DNA from: Catalinimonas alkaloidigena
Lineage (GTDB): Bacteria; Bacteroidota; Bacteroidia; Cytophagales; Flexibacteraceae
Direction of reading: 5' to 3'
Assembly (NCBI RefSeq): GCF_900100765.1
Contig: NZ_FNFO01000007.1
Span: 124,001 to 188,000, forward strand
DNA length: 64,000 nt
Shown here one piece after another: positions 44,101 through 52,603 of the stretch. Numbering within the stretch: position 1 is the first letter of the stretch; the number at the start of each line of letters is the position of its first letter. The translations under genes and the position numbers were made by a program. Below the pieces are notes generated by a model, which was given only the letters and a program-made list of their open reading frames with translations, searched no databases and was not told the DNA's origin.

Positions 44101-45617
44101 TCGCCAACGAAGAGAAAGTCGAACTGGGCGACGTCCATCTGGCACCGCGCCCGCCCCGGTCACGACCGGCCACACTAGGGGCGAAAAAGCCCATGCGTTT
44201 CTTCCACGTCGACTGCCCGACCATCAGCTTGGAAGGCATCGATCCGGCACAAATGGTGGAAGGGGCCAGCCTGCAATTGCGTTCCATCTTGCTGCGCGGA
44301 CCCCGCATCCGGATTGACGACTACGCCCCGCCCAAAAAAACGAAACCGGCGAAGGAAGTCGATCCGTACGAGTTGATTCGCAGCACGTTCCGGGATGTTT
44401 CTGTGGAGCGTATCCATTTTATGCGGGGCGATATTTCGTACCAACGGTTGCGGCGTGGCAAAGACAACCCCATTCGGCTGGAACGTCTCTCCGGGCAGAT
44501 ACAAGGGTTCCGGCTCGACTCGGCCAGTTACCGCGATACCCGTCCGTTCTACGCCGACGATGTGCGGATGAAGCTCGAAAACTATCGGCGCGAAGACAGC
44601 CTGCGCTTTTTTCAGGCGGGAGAGATCGGATTTTCCACGGCCGAGCAGAAAATCTGGCTTCATCAGGTAGAAAGTGCACCATTTGCCGATCAGCCTACGT
44701 TTGCCCAGCAGGTCGATAACCAGAAAGACTACGTCCGCTGGAAAGCCGACCGGATGGAAGTAGACCGGTTTCAGTTCGATACGTGGCTGGACGATGGGAG
44801 CATTCGTGCGTCGGACGTGCATGTCAAAGGGCTGGCTCTGACCGATTTTCGGGATAAATCCATGCCGCGCGACGAGCATTACAAACCCATGCCGCGCGAA
44901 ATGCTGCAACGCATCCGGGCAACCGTGGCGTTCGATACCGTACGGCTTTCCGAGGCCCACCTTACGTACGAGGAGCTAGCCCCCGAGGGCCAAAAGCCCG
45001 GCCGCATCGATTTTACGCGGGGAAACATTCGCCTGTTCAACGTAACCAACGACCCGGAACGCATTCAGCAGCATCCGGTGATCGAAGCGCGGATCGACAT
45101 GCTGGTTATGGACCAGGGTCACCTGATCGGCACGCTGCGTTGCCGTCTGGACGATCCGACCGATCCCTTTACACTCCGGGGGCGTATGACCTCCCTGAGC
45201 CTGTCCAAACTGAATCCGCTGCTCGAACCGGTCGCCTTTGTGGTGATCGAAAGCGGCGTGGCCGAGCAAGTCGATTTCGACATCAAAGGCAATCGCGAAT
45301 TTGCCGAAGGCGACATGCATTTCCGGTACAACGATCTCAAAATATCGCTGGCCAACAAACGGACCGGCGACACCAACAAACTCGGGGTTGAGATCGCCTC
45401 CTTTTTTGCCAATGCTTTTGTGCTACGCTCTCGAAATCCGCGCGTGCCTTTTGGGCCGTTGCACCCCGGGGAAGTCTACATGGAGCGCGACAAAAACAAA
45501 TCGTTCGTGAATTACTGCTGGAAAGCGTTGCTGAGCGGTATCAAGACCAGCATTGGCATGAGCGCCGTCAAGAAAAAGGACAGAAATTACCACGTCGCAG
45601 AGCAGGTAGACGAGTAA
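41175..45617 (+). CDS. AsmA-like/DUF748-type giant envelope protein with six internal repeats
   Basis: 1480 residues from the ATG at 41175. One N-terminal transmembrane anchor (IGWIFLLSLLSIVVLVQVLL) precedes a long periplasmic chain of beta strands. A unit of about 180-200 residues recurs six times, recognisable by F-Y-A-D-D-(I/L)-E-F-R-L...Y...L-x-D-x-(L/I)-H-x-(V/F)-x-A-G-x-(V/I)-x-(I/L)-S-T...E (for example VFYADDLEFRLADYSLRLSD). The C-terminal part (VIEARIDMLVMDQGHLIGTL, FDIKGNREFAEGDMHFRYND) resembles the end of AsmA/DUF748 proteins. By analogy with the AsmA clan it may form a hydrophobic groove for lipid transport or assist outer-membrane assembly. Confidence 0.82.
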   Translation: MKEATPKKRKVRRRIGWIFLLSLLSIVVLVQVLLYYYATPLLKTYLQRSVAAQSGGYYAIDFDALRINLSARSLTISQFHLYPDTAVVDHLPDSARQDASLYEVHIPTLELNNLRAYQYYQHRIISFKQVLVKGPEVNVIGVPQRANPSHDNLIRTLYELVPETIQRLQVDRLELVNGDFGLFTGDTLAEQLSKAEELTIALKNFRIDSAALFNPSRIFYSDDIEFRLRNFGLELADNLHRMHAGEVSISKQTGVVRVENFHLAADPPAAAGQIDPRMRLYVTVPQFELQLKNLDQAYFKRVVNIDHVHWRTPTIRCYRPTTSDAPAMPEQSLDSLSFELYPLVANYLQSLTIDTLSIGEGKFELYRDNLAHPDSLPRLQVDNLTLALRHFRIDATASRDTSLIFNAQDFELTLNNFLLGLSDKRHQVRAESVKVSTITSEIQAQRVSVRPLPSIRGPFRETTELYRIQVPEVHMNSVDLHRLYHAGELTMALLSVAQASADLSRHGPTRIDTVDASPRLYTLIAEEVNLVEVDTLRLRRGTVQLARYWGTQNDTLSAGQVSFDLFHFRLDSTTLYRDDRVFYADDLEFRLADYSLRLSDNIHQFRAAQVGISTLRSEVYARDIRIFPTDGGSLSHRLERRQQNATFDVLVPEVRVRGADIRRAYFQRRLRIGDIEVTDPHLELTRFAGMNKNRTQDHERLDLYSLISDYLWSIEVNKMRLLNGELTFQVQKEGETNILFQHEVSAEMTRFYLDAQADQSDRLFYADDIDVLIRDYTLFLPDSLHQVKAGQLVLSTGRSEIVASEVQLFPAAQESYGEDVRRLYRVQMPQIRMSQVDLKRLYEDNKLYVTGLTLAEPTIEIAWLPAATERKKKVRSIERQRAPTMPRSLREVHVQQVRVEKGKLVVSQQEADGRSNEFSSASVDLSLRNFDLDDQRLRSQSLLGLLSNNLNVQLQQYTWKLPDSLHVLQAGSIRFIANEEKVELGDVHLAPRPPRSRPATLGAKKPMRFFHVDCPTISLEGIDPAQMVEGASLQLRSILLRGPRIRIDDYAPPKKTKPAKEVDPYELIRSTFRDVSVERIHFMRGDISYQRLRRGKDNPIRLERLSGQIQGFRLDSASYRDTRPFYADDVRMKLENYRREDSLRFFQAGEIGFSTAEQKIWLHQVESAPFADQPTFAQQVDNQKDYVRWKADRMEVDRFQFDTWLDDGSIRASDVHVKGLALTDFRDKSMPRDEHYKPMPREMLQRIRATVAFDTVRLSEAHLTYEELAPEGQKPGRIDFTRGNIRLFNVTNDPERIQQHPVIEARIDMLVMDQGHLIGTLRCRLDDPTDPFTLRGRMTSLSLSKLNPLLEPVAFVVIESGVAEQVDFDIKGNREFAEGDMHFRYNDLKISLANKRTGDTNKLGVEIASFFANAFVLRSRNPRVPFGPLHPGEVYMERDKNKSFVNYCWKALLSGIKTSIGMSAVKKKDRNYHVAEQVDE

Positions 45618-45922
45618 TTGCCCACCAGAAAAGAGGCTTTGCCGAGCTGCTCCTCTGCACCACAGCCGGTCGCAAATTTGGTACAGGTTTGTATGATTAT
45701 CCGATCAATTACCGAATTAGCTGTAGGGAATAGGTATCAATAGGATTCTGCAGATACCGTAGGCAGGAATCGGCCTGGAATTAACCAGTTGATTGTGAAT
45801 GTTCTAGTTTTTCCGAATGCACTTTTTTAAGCCAGAAGAGGGGGTGCTACTTTTTGTTAAAAATGTAACAATATGTAGTCGAGGTCTTTTCTACTTTTGG
45901 CGATTATCAAATTTGTGTAGTT
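45618..45922. other. intergenic region, no gene seen
   Basis: 305 bp. The right half is AT-rich and holds the likely promoter of the next gene (the ATCAAATTTGTGTAG stretch just before its ATG resembles a Bacteroidetes -7 box). No hairpin terminator or RNA gene is apparent. Confidence 0.5.
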
Positions 45923-46792
45923 ATGAAGCATTTGGTTTGGATCCCCGTTTCGCTGTTGGCGAGTAGTCTCTTGCTCGGAGGTTGCCAACGCGAAGAAGTC
46001 AACAAAGTAGACGACGACACCGCCGAACAGGAAATTGCCGAAGAAAACGCGCTGGCCGATCAATATTTTGAAGAGCTGACCAGCATTACCGACGAAGGTG
46101 CCAAAGGAAGCATCGATTCGTACCGGATGGTGGGCACCCCAGCCAGTCCCCCGGAAGGAAGTATCATCGCGGCCACCAACTGCGTGACGCTGACCCACCA
46201 ATCGAACGAAGAGGGCGGCGTTATCACAATCGATTTCGGTACCGAGAACTGCCTTTGCAAAGATGACCGGTACCGCCGTGGGAAAATTATCGCTACCTAT
46301 GAAGGTACGTATCAGACGGCCGGCACCACCGTTACCATTACGCTGGACGACTATTACGTAAACGATTTCCACGTGGAGGGAACAAAGCGGGTGATCAACA
46401 AAGGCGAAAACGAGGCGGGGAACCTGTGGTACGAAGTTTCAGTACAGGGCACCATTACCCGACCCGACGGGCGGCAGTTTTCCCACACTTCCACGCATCA
46501 GCGCGAATGGTTGGAAGGGAACAGCACCCAGGCCTGGGGAGACGATGTGTTCGGAATCACCGGAAATGCTTCAGGAGTCAGTGCACGTGGCATTGTGCAT
46601 ACCACCGAAATCGAGGAGGCGATCATCATCAAACGGGCCTGCCGGTTTCCGGTGAGCGGCATCGCGACTTTTACCCGTGAGGGTGGGCTGGTCGACCGTT
46701 CGCTGACCATCGATTACGGCGACGGTGCCTGCGACAACGAAGCGGTCGTGACCAACACGCGTGGTCAGTCGGCCACCATCATGCTGCGCTAG
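45923..46792 (+). CDS. hypothetical lipoprotein
   Basis: 289 residues; lipobox SLLLGGCQREE. A helical acidic linker follows, then a beta-rich domain (GGVITIDFGTENCLCKDDRY, RRGKIIATYEGTYQTAGTTV, ITLDDYYVNDFHVEGTKRVI). Two Cys pairs are present (C-L-C and a C-terminal one). The strand pattern suggests a beta-sandwich or half-barrel that presents on the periplasmic or outer face. Not recognised beyond that; similar sequences are common as unnamed lipoproteins in Bacteroidetes. It stands alone and is convergent with the pentose-phosphate operon. Confidence 0.8.
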   Translation: MKHLVWIPVSLLASSLLLGGCQREEVNKVDDDTAEQEIAEENALADQYFEELTSITDEGAKGSIDSYRMVGTPASPPEGSIIAATNCVTLTHQSNEEGGVITIDFGTENCLCKDDRYRRGKIIATYEGTYQTAGTTVTITLDDYYVNDFHVEGTKRVINKGENEAGNLWYEVSVQGTITRPDGRQFSHTSTHQREWLEGNSTQAWGDDVFGITGNASGVSARGIVHTTEIEEAIIIKRACRFPVSGIATFTREGGLVDRSLTIDYGDGACDNEAVVTNTRGQSATIMLR

Positions 46793-46814
46793 CAATCCAT
46801 CTATTCATATATGC

Positions 46815-46856
46815 AAGGCTTGCCAAATGCGATGCGTTTGGCAAGCCTTTTCTTTT
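46815..46856. terminator. bidirectional terminator between the lipoprotein and pgl
   Basis: Perfect 13-bp stem AAGGCTTGCCAAA / TTTGGCAAGCCTT with a 9-base loop, followed on the plus strand by TTCTTTT. It can end transcripts from both converging genes. Confidence 0.92.
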
Positions 46857-46857
46857 A

Positions 46858-47592
46858 TCATGCGGTCTGCGCGAAACCGGCCGGTAGGGCACTGGCCGCC
46901 GCGCTGTCGAGCAACCAGTACAATTTCCCGCCGTCGGGGCGAATGAGTTGAGCAGGATACTGATCGGGCTGGTGCTTGCCCAGCAGCACTTCATAAATCG
47001 CTTTGGCTTTGTTTTCGCCATACCCTGCAATCACCACCAGGCGTGCCTGGTTAATGAGTGGCGCCGTCAACGTAATGCGGTACATGTCTTTAGAGGGGAT
47101 GTAAGGGGCTACTACCCAGCGCTCTTCTTCGCGAATGGCGTGTGTGCCCGGAAACAGCGAAGCCGTATGCCCATCTTCACCAATACCCAACAGCACCAGG
47201 TCAAACACCGGAGGCCTGCCCTCGAAGTACTCCGCTAAGGCCAGCTCGTAGGTACGGGCGGCTTCCTGAGGCTCCAGTCCGCCGTCTATCGCAAAGATGT
47301 GGTCGGCCGGTACCGGAACTTTGTCGAGAAGGGTCGAAAAGCCCGCCCCCACATTGCTGTCCGGATGGTCGCGGGGTACGGTCCGTTCGTCCCCCCAAAA
47401 AACGTAGGTGTGTTCCCACGGAATGTCCGTGCGGTTCACCAGATGGTCGTGAATGGCTTTGGCGGTGTTGCCGCCCGAAAGGCAGACGCTAAAGCGGCCT
47501 CGGGCTTCTACGGCTTTTTGCGCTTTTTCAACAAATAGATCGGCGGTGGCTCGCGCCACTTCCTGAGGAGTTTCAAAGGATCGGATAATCAT
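46858..47592 (-). CDS. pgl: 6-phosphogluconolactonase
   Basis: Hydrolyses 6-phosphogluconolactone in the oxidative pentose phosphate pathway. 244 residues from the ATG at 47592. Family motifs: [18 protein letters not shown], the segment [17 protein letters not shown], and [20 protein letters not shown]. The start overlaps the zwf stop by 4 bp (ATGA), so translation is coupled to the preceding enzyme. Last gene of the operon, closed by a strong terminator. Confidence 0.96.
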   Translation of the reverse strand: MIIRSFETPQEVARATADLFVEKAQKAVEARGRFSVCLSGGNTAKAIHDHLVNRTDIPWEHTYVFWGDERTVPRDHPDSNVGAGFSTLLDKVPVPADHIFAIDGGLEPQEAARTYELALAEYFEGRPPVFDLVLLGIGEDGHTASLFPGTHAIREEERWVVAPYIPSKDMYRITLTAPLINQARLVVIAGYGENKAKAIYEVLLGKHQPDQYPAQLIRPDGGKLYWLLDSAAASALPAGFAQTA

Positions 47593-49136
47593 GAACTTGC
47601 AGCGGTTTCGCTGGGTACAGCTTGGGTTTTCGGATAAAGAGAGCGGACATTGGGCGTAAACCAGTGGCGGCCGTCGCGGGTAATCAGCGTTTCGGCCGCT
47701 TCGGGCCCCCAGGTGCCCGCCGGGTAATTGGGGAACGAAGGCATGGAGTTTTCTTCCCACGCTTTCAGGATCGGCATCATCAGTTTCCAGGCCTCTTCCA
47801 CCTGGTCGGCCCGCATAAACAGGGCGGCGTTGCCGGTCATGGCGTCCAGCAGTAGGGTTTCGTACGCTTCCGGTGTCGGAGAGTTGTCGTACGTGTAGTC
47901 ATAGTCGAACTTCATGTCGACGGGCGTCAGCGACATCTTTAGTCCGGGTTGCTTCGATTGAAAGCGAAGCGAAATGCTCATTTCGGGCTGAATGTTGATG
48001 ATCAGGCGGTTGTCGTGCCAGCTTTCGGTGGCCTCGGGCGGAAACGCATGGTGCGGCACCGGGCGGAACTGCAACGTGATGACCGAAGCTTTTTCGGGCA
48101 TGTGCTTGCCTGTGCGCAAATAAAAGGGCACCCCCTGCCAGCGCCAGTTGTCTACAAAAAACTTGATGGCGACGTAGGTCTCGGTGTTGGAGTGCGGGTC
48201 GATGCCCTCTTCCTGACGATAGCCGACCTGACCGTTGTTGGGGCCGTACTGTCCCCGTACTACGTTGTGGCGTACGTCGTCGCCCTGAAACGGCCGGATG
48301 GCACGCAGAACATCGCTGCGGCGGTCGCGCACTTCGTCGGGCTCCAGCGAAACGGGCGGTTCCATGGCGACCGTACAGAGCAGTTGCAGCAGGTGGTTCT
48401 GCACCATGTCTCGCAGTGCCCCGGCCGTATCGTAATAGCCGCCCCGGTCTTCTACGCCCACGGTCTCGGACACGGTAATCTGCACGTGGTCGATGTAATT
48501 ACGATTCCAGAGGGGTTCGAACAGCGCATTGGCAAACCGAAATGCCAGGATGTTCTGCACGATCTCTTTGCCCAGATAATGGTCGATGCGGTAGATCTGC
48601 GACTCGTCAAAGATGTTAAGCAGGATCTTGTTGAGTTCGCGTGCGCTTTCGAGGTCATGTCCGAAGGGCTTCTCGACGATGATGCGCGAACGCTTTACGT
48701 CTTCGCAGATTTGGGCAGCCCCCAGGTAACGCGCGATGGGTTCGATAAACCGTGGCGCCACCGAGAAGTAGAACAGTCGGTTGGCCTTGGTGCCCCACTG
48801 CTCGTCCAGCGCGTTGAGGCGATCGTTCAGCACACGATAGGAATCTACGTCGTTGATGTTGGCGACCTGGTAAAAGACCTTGGCCGCAAACTGTTCCCAC
48901 TGCTGATCTTGGGGCGGGCCGGTGCGCGAAAACTCGTTGACGGCGTCGCGGAGTTCGTCACGAAAGGCCGCATCGGAGTAGTCCGTGCGCCCCAGGCCAA
49001 TCACGGCAAACTCGTCGGGAATCCACCCTTCCAGCATCAGGTGATAGAGGGCGGGCGTAAGCTTCCGACGGTTCAGGTCACCGCTTCCGCCAAAAATAAC
49101 CACGATGGTAGGGCCAGGTTTATGAGCTGATTGCAT
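47589..49136 (-). CDS. zwf: glucose-6-phosphate 1-dehydrogenase
   Basis: First committed step of the oxidative pentose phosphate pathway, producing NADPH. 515 residues, normal family length. The NADP-binding N-terminus is [20 protein letters not shown], the active-site signature is [14 protein letters not shown], and the substrate-binding [14 protein letters not shown] is also present. It follows the PARG-like gene by 33 bp and overlaps pgl. The start ATG at 49136 gives the standard short N-terminus. Confidence 0.98.
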   Translation of the reverse strand: MQSAHKPGPTIVVIFGGSGDLNRRKLTPALYHLMLEGWIPDEFAVIGLGRTDYSDAAFRDELRDAVNEFSRTGPPQDQQWEQFAAKVFYQVANINDVDSYRVLNDRLNALDEQWGTKANRLFYFSVAPRFIEPIARYLGAAQICEDVKRSRIIVEKPFGHDLESARELNKILLNIFDESQIYRIDHYLGKEIVQNILAFRFANALFEPLWNRNYIDHVQITVSETVGVEDRGGYYDTAGALRDMVQNHLLQLLCTVAMEPPVSLEPDEVRDRRSDVLRAIRPFQGDDVRHNVVRGQYGPNNGQVGYRQEEGIDPHSNTETYVAIKFFVDNWRWQGVPFYLRTGKHMPEKASVITLQFRPVPHHAFPPEATESWHDNRLIINIQPEMSISLRFQSKQPGLKMSLTPVDMKFDYDYTYDNSPTPEAYETLLLDAMTGNAALFMRADQVEEAWKLMMPILKAWEENSMPSFPNYPAGTWGPEAAETLITRDGRHWFTPNVRSLYPKTQAVPSETAASS

Positions 49137-49169
49137 AGAAAAGCAGGAATTTTCGGTTGGGAAAACTGG

Positions 49170-50006
49170 TCAGGCAAAAGCCTCTTCAAACGCTCTTACG
49201 GTGGTCTGTGCTTTTGAGGTATCTAAAACCGCAAAAACCACCTTTTTAAATTGATTTTTAATGGGCGCCTCCTGTAAGACGCGCGCAAAGTAGCCGGCTA
49301 CGGCCACGGGGTCGTTCCGAAAGACGCCACAACCCCAGGCGCCCAGAATCAGGATTCGGTGTCCCTGTGCCAACGCCAGGCGGAGCACTTTTCGGGTCCG
49401 CTCCAGCATCACCGCCTCGACCTGCCGGAGGCCGTCGTCATCATGGTTCTGAAGCAAACCGCCTTTGTTTACGGCCGGAGCCGTAATGATGCTCAGCAGG
49501 TAAGGGCGCGGCAACAGTTGGTCGCTGTCGTCTCGAATCACCGGCACCCGTGGTGAGTAGATCATCCGATCGGTGTACAGACACGAGGCAAAGCGACGGT
49601 GGAACGCGTACATCGGGCCATGCGCTGTTTGGCACAGGTACAGTCCCGACGCGCGCGCCAGGCTTTCTTCCTGGGCCTGACTTCCGTTCAGAAAGCCACC
49701 GCCCGGATTTTTGGCCGAGGCGAAATTCAGACAGGCAACCTCGGGCAATTCTTCTTCCACTACCAACCGGTAGGCGGCCTGTAAGGTGGTTTCGTTGGTG
49801 ACACGCAGCTCCGTCGTGTACGTTTCGGTTGTGTCCCACGTCAGGTGGTCAAACGCGTCGGGCGTCAATGCGCGCGTGCCTTGCACAGCCGCTGCCAACG
49901 ACGCGGCGACGGACACCCGTTGCCTGAGTGCGTTGGTGTAAGCGCCTTCCTCAAAAATGGTCAGCGTTTCTTGTGCTACTGCCGCCCGCTGGTTTCTTGA
50001 TGACAT
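49170..50006 (-). CDS. TIGR02452-family PARG-like macrodomain protein
   Basis: 278 residues, an ADP-ribose-processing macrodomain of the poly(ADP-ribose) glycohydrolase type. The catalytic signature is intact: NPGGGFLNGSQAQEESLAR carries the G-G-G loop and the paired glutamates of PARG enzymes. RILILGAWGCGVFRNDP is the second ADP-ribose-contacting loop, and DVPVIRDD-like and LLSIITAPAVN segments match the family. It lies between gnd (11 bp) and zwf (33 bp) on the same strand, in the middle of an NADPH-producing operon. It probably removes ADP-ribose from proteins or nucleic acids; its substrate here is unknown. Confidence 0.9.
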   Translation of the reverse strand: MSSRNQRAAVAQETLTIFEEGAYTNALRQRVSVAASLAAAVQGTRALTPDAFDHLTWDTTETYTTELRVTNETTLQAAYRLVVEEELPEVACLNFASAKNPGGGFLNGSQAQEESLARASGLYLCQTAHGPMYAFHRRFASCLYTDRMIYSPRVPVIRDDSDQLLPRPYLLSIITAPAVNKGGLLQNHDDDGLRQVEAVMLERTRKVLRLALAQGHRILILGAWGCGVFRNDPVAVAGYFARVLQEAPIKNQFKKVVFAVLDTSKAQTTVRAFEEAFA

Positions 50007-50017
50007 GGCGCGTCAGC

Positions 50018-51448
50018 TTAGTCTCCCCACTCGGTGTGGAAGGTCCCTTCCAGGTCGGTACGTTCGTAGGTATGAGCACCGAAATAGTCGCGTTGTGCCT
50101 GAATCAGGTTCGACGGCAGGCGTGCGCTGCGGTAAGCGTCGTAATACGCCAGCGCCACCGAGAGGCCCGGCACCGGAATGCCGTAATAGGCCGCCCGCGC
50201 CACCACGTTCCGGGCATCGACCTGTTCCTGACTCAGCAACTTCGCCAGGTGGTCGTCCATCATCAGGTTCGGCAGGTCGGGCTGGTGGGTGTAAGCCGCC
50301 GAGATGTCTTCCAGCAGGCGCGCACGGATAATGCAACCGCCCCGCCAGATGCGGGCGACCGACGCCAGATCGGTGCCGTAATTGTACTCGTCAGAGGCCG
50401 CCCGCAGCAACGCCATGCCCTGCGCAAAGGTGACAATAAAGGCGAACGAAAGCGCATTGCGAATCTCCCCGATTACGCTGTCACGGTCCTCCTCAAATTG
50501 CGAGGGCGGGCCCAGCAGCGTCTCGCTGGCTTCCATCCGTTGCGGTTTCAGAGCCGAGAGGTAGCGCATCGTGACGGCCACATCGATGTTGGGTGTCGGG
50601 ACGCCGAGGTCCAGCGCACTTTGCGAGGTCCACTTGCCGGTGCCTTTCTGCTTGGCGCTATCCAGAATGAAATCGACCAGATAGCTATCGGGCTGATCTT
50701 CCAGGCGTTGGTCAAAAATGGCGGCGGTGATCTCGATCAGGAACGATTGCAACTCGTCGTCGTCCCACGCTTTAAACACCTCGTGCAGCTCTTCCGGCCG
50801 CAGGCCCAGCCCCCGTTGCATCAGGTCGTAGGCCTCGGAAATCAACTGCATGATGCTGTACTCGATGCCGTTATGCACCATTTTTACGTAATGACCGGCC
50901 GCCCCGGACCCCATGTAGGCCACGCAGGGCTCGTCTTTGACCTTGGCGGCAATGGCTTCCAGCACGGGCCTGACCCGCTCGTAGGCTTCCTTGTCGCCCC
51001 CGGGCATAATGCTCGGCCCGCGTCGGGCACCCTCTTGCCCTCCGGAAACACCCATCCCGAAGAAGCGAAGTTTCTTCGCGGCCAGCTCTTTGGCACGGCG
51101 CTCGGTGTCGGGAAAATGAGAATTGCCGCCATCGAGCAGCAGATCGCCTTCGTCCAGCAGCGGACTGATCGCTTTGATCACCGCGTCGACCGGTCCGCCG
51201 GCCGGGACCATCATCAGGATGCGACGGGGCTTTTCCAGCAGATCGACAAACTCTTCGAGCGAGGCCGTGCCGCGAATGGGCTGATCGCCCGTTTCGTCGG
51301 TGAGCGATTGCGCCTTGGCGCTGTCAGTATCGTAGCCCACCACCGAGAAGCCGTGGTCGCCGATGTTCAGAATGAGGCTATGGCCCATAACGCCGAGGCC
51401 GATGACGCCAAAATCGTAGGTGCCGGAGGCAGAATTGGTAGATTCCAT
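50018..51448 (-). CDS. gnd: 6-phosphogluconate dehydrogenase, decarboxylating
   Basis: Converts 6-phosphogluconate to ribulose-5-phosphate, CO2 and NADPH. 476 residues, normal length for the long form. The Rossmann start is DFGVIGLGVMGHSLILNIGD; the substrate loop is FGMGVSGGQEGARRGPSIMP; the catalytic Lys region is HYVKMVHNGIEYSIMQLISE; and the signature ILDSAKQKGTGKWTSQSAL is present. It starts 25 bp after rpiB and is followed closely by the PARG-like gene. Confidence 0.98.
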   Translation of the reverse strand: MESTNSASGTYDFGVIGLGVMGHSLILNIGDHGFSVVGYDTDSAKAQSLTDETGDQPIRGTASLEEFVDLLEKPRRILMMVPAGGPVDAVIKAISPLLDEGDLLLDGGNSHFPDTERRAKELAAKKLRFFGMGVSGGQEGARRGPSIMPGGDKEAYERVRPVLEAIAAKVKDEPCVAYMGSGAAGHYVKMVHNGIEYSIMQLISEAYDLMQRGLGLRPEELHEVFKAWDDDELQSFLIEITAAIFDQRLEDQPDSYLVDFILDSAKQKGTGKWTSQSALDLGVPTPNIDVAVTMRYLSALKPQRMEASETLLGPPSQFEEDRDSVIGEIRNALSFAFIVTFAQGMALLRAASDEYNYGTDLASVARIWRGGCIIRARLLEDISAAYTHQPDLPNLMMDDHLAKLLSQEQVDARNVVARAAYYGIPVPGLSVALAYYDAYRSARLPSNLIQAQRDYFGAHTYERTDLEGTFHTEWGD

Positions 51449-51473
51449 CAGGTAGGATTAAAAATATGAGCGG

Positions 51474-51920
51474 TCAGGGCCGCTCCAATGATTTCATTTT
51501 CGACAGGCGGCGTTCGTGGCGTGCTTCGCCAGAGTACTCGGCCCGGAGGTATGCCGCAACGATTTCGCGCGCCAGTTCGATGCCCGTCACCCGACCGCCT
51601 AAACACAGCACATTCAGTGCATCATGTTCTACGCCCTGGTGGGCCGAATAGGTTTCAGTGATCAGGCAGGCCCGGACGCCCGGCACGCGGTTCGCCACCA
51701 TGGTCGCCCCTACGCCGCTGCCGCAAACGGCAATGCCCCGCTCAACTTCGCCCGCCGCTACGGCCCGCGAAAGCGGAATCACAAAATCGGGATAATCGTC
51801 CGCCGCATCGTAGTGATCCGCCCCGAAATCCTGGATTTCGTACGTTGCCGATAACCATTTTTTCAAAGCTTCTTTCAGTTCATAGCCGCCGTGGTCGGCC
51901 GCCAATCCGAGCTTTTTCAT
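51474..51920 (-). CDS. rpiB: ribose-5-phosphate isomerase B
   Basis: Interconverts ribose-5-phosphate and ribulose-5-phosphate, linking the oxidative branch to nucleotide synthesis. 148 residues. The start GLAADHGGYELKEALKKWL and the active-site Cys in GIAVCGSGVGATMVANRVPG, together with NDALNVLCLGGRVTG-like sequence, are diagnostic for the RpiB/LacAB type. First gene of the five-gene operon; the promoter should lie in the 163 bp between it and the VOC gene. Confidence 0.97.
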   Translation of the reverse strand: MKKLGLAADHGGYELKEALKKWLSATYEIQDFGADHYDAADDYPDFVIPLSRAVAAGEVERGIAVCGSGVGATMVANRVPGVRACLITETYSAHQGVEHDALNVLCLGGRVTGIELAREIVAAYLRAEYSGEARHERRLSKMKSLERP

Positions 51921-52083
51921 GGGACAAGGGTTTTGAGCAAGGGGCCGTCAAGTTGGCGGAATCCCCCGGCATTGTCAAGGAAACAGGTCGCGATGTGGTG
52001 GTGTATTGAAGTGGCGAAGTTGAGGTGTAGCAACTGCAACATCTCGGCGCCACACCGCTCCATCACAACATCACCACCTGCTT

Positions 52084-52479
52084 TCACCCCTGTTCCCAGG
52101 TGCCTTCCTCGATGATTTCCAGTACGTGCCCCTCAGGATCGTGAAAGTAGAAGGAGCGTTTGCCGTTTTTCCAGACGCTGTCTTCCACAATCGGGATGCC
52201 GAGCGACTGCACGTGGCGGCGGGTGTCGTCGTAGACTTCCGGTACCACTTCGAACGCCAGGTGAAGCGCGCCTTCTCCCCCATGCGGCGGGGGCGATTGC
52301 TGCTGGCGCGATTTTTCGGCCACGAAGCACAACAGGACCGAGGCCCCAACGCGGAAAAAGATGTGACTGTCGTCCGTGCGGTTGATGACCGGAAAGCCCA
52401 GCTTGCCGTGGTAGAACGCCTCTGTGGCGTCCAGGTTTTTCACGTACAAGCACGTCTCCTTGATTTTGAGGATCTGCAT
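52084..52479 (-). CDS. VOC (glyoxalase/bleomycin-resistance) superfamily protein
   Basis: 131 residues with two beta-alpha-beta-beta-beta modules: LKIKETCLYVKNLDATEAFY, then HLAFEVVPEVYDDTRRHVQS and RSFYFHDPEGHVLEIIEEG. Metal-ligand positions typical of VOC metalloenzymes (His in HLAFEV, Glu in LEIIEEG) are present. Members include glyoxalases, dioxygenases and antibiotic-modifying enzymes; nothing here decides between them. It stands as a single gene between glutamate dehydrogenase and the pentose-phosphate operon. Confidence 0.88.
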   Translation of the reverse strand: MQILKIKETCLYVKNLDATEAFYHGKLGFPVINRTDDSHIFFRVGASVLLCFVAEKSRQQQSPPPHGGEGALHLAFEVVPEVYDDTRRHVQSLGIPIVEDSVWKNGKRSFYFHDPEGHVLEIIEEGTWEQG

Positions 52480-52510
52480 GCGTGGGTGAGGAAGCGCGGT
52501 AAAAGAAAAA

Positions 52511-52583
52511 TGTCATCCCGAAGGATCTTTTGCCCGGGGTAACGCGTGTAGTACGCAGGGCTAAAAAAGCCTTCGGAATGACA
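52511..52583. repeat. REP-like intergenic palindrome
   Basis: Outer arms TGTCATCCCGAAGG and CCTTCGGAATGACA pair with two irregularities around a GC-rich centre. The TGTCATCC-GAAGGATC type of inverted repeat is a widespread intergenic palindrome in Bacteroidetes. No gene lies within it. Confidence 0.7.
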
Positions 52584-52603
52584 GGCGTAAAGCTTGCGTC
52601 AGA

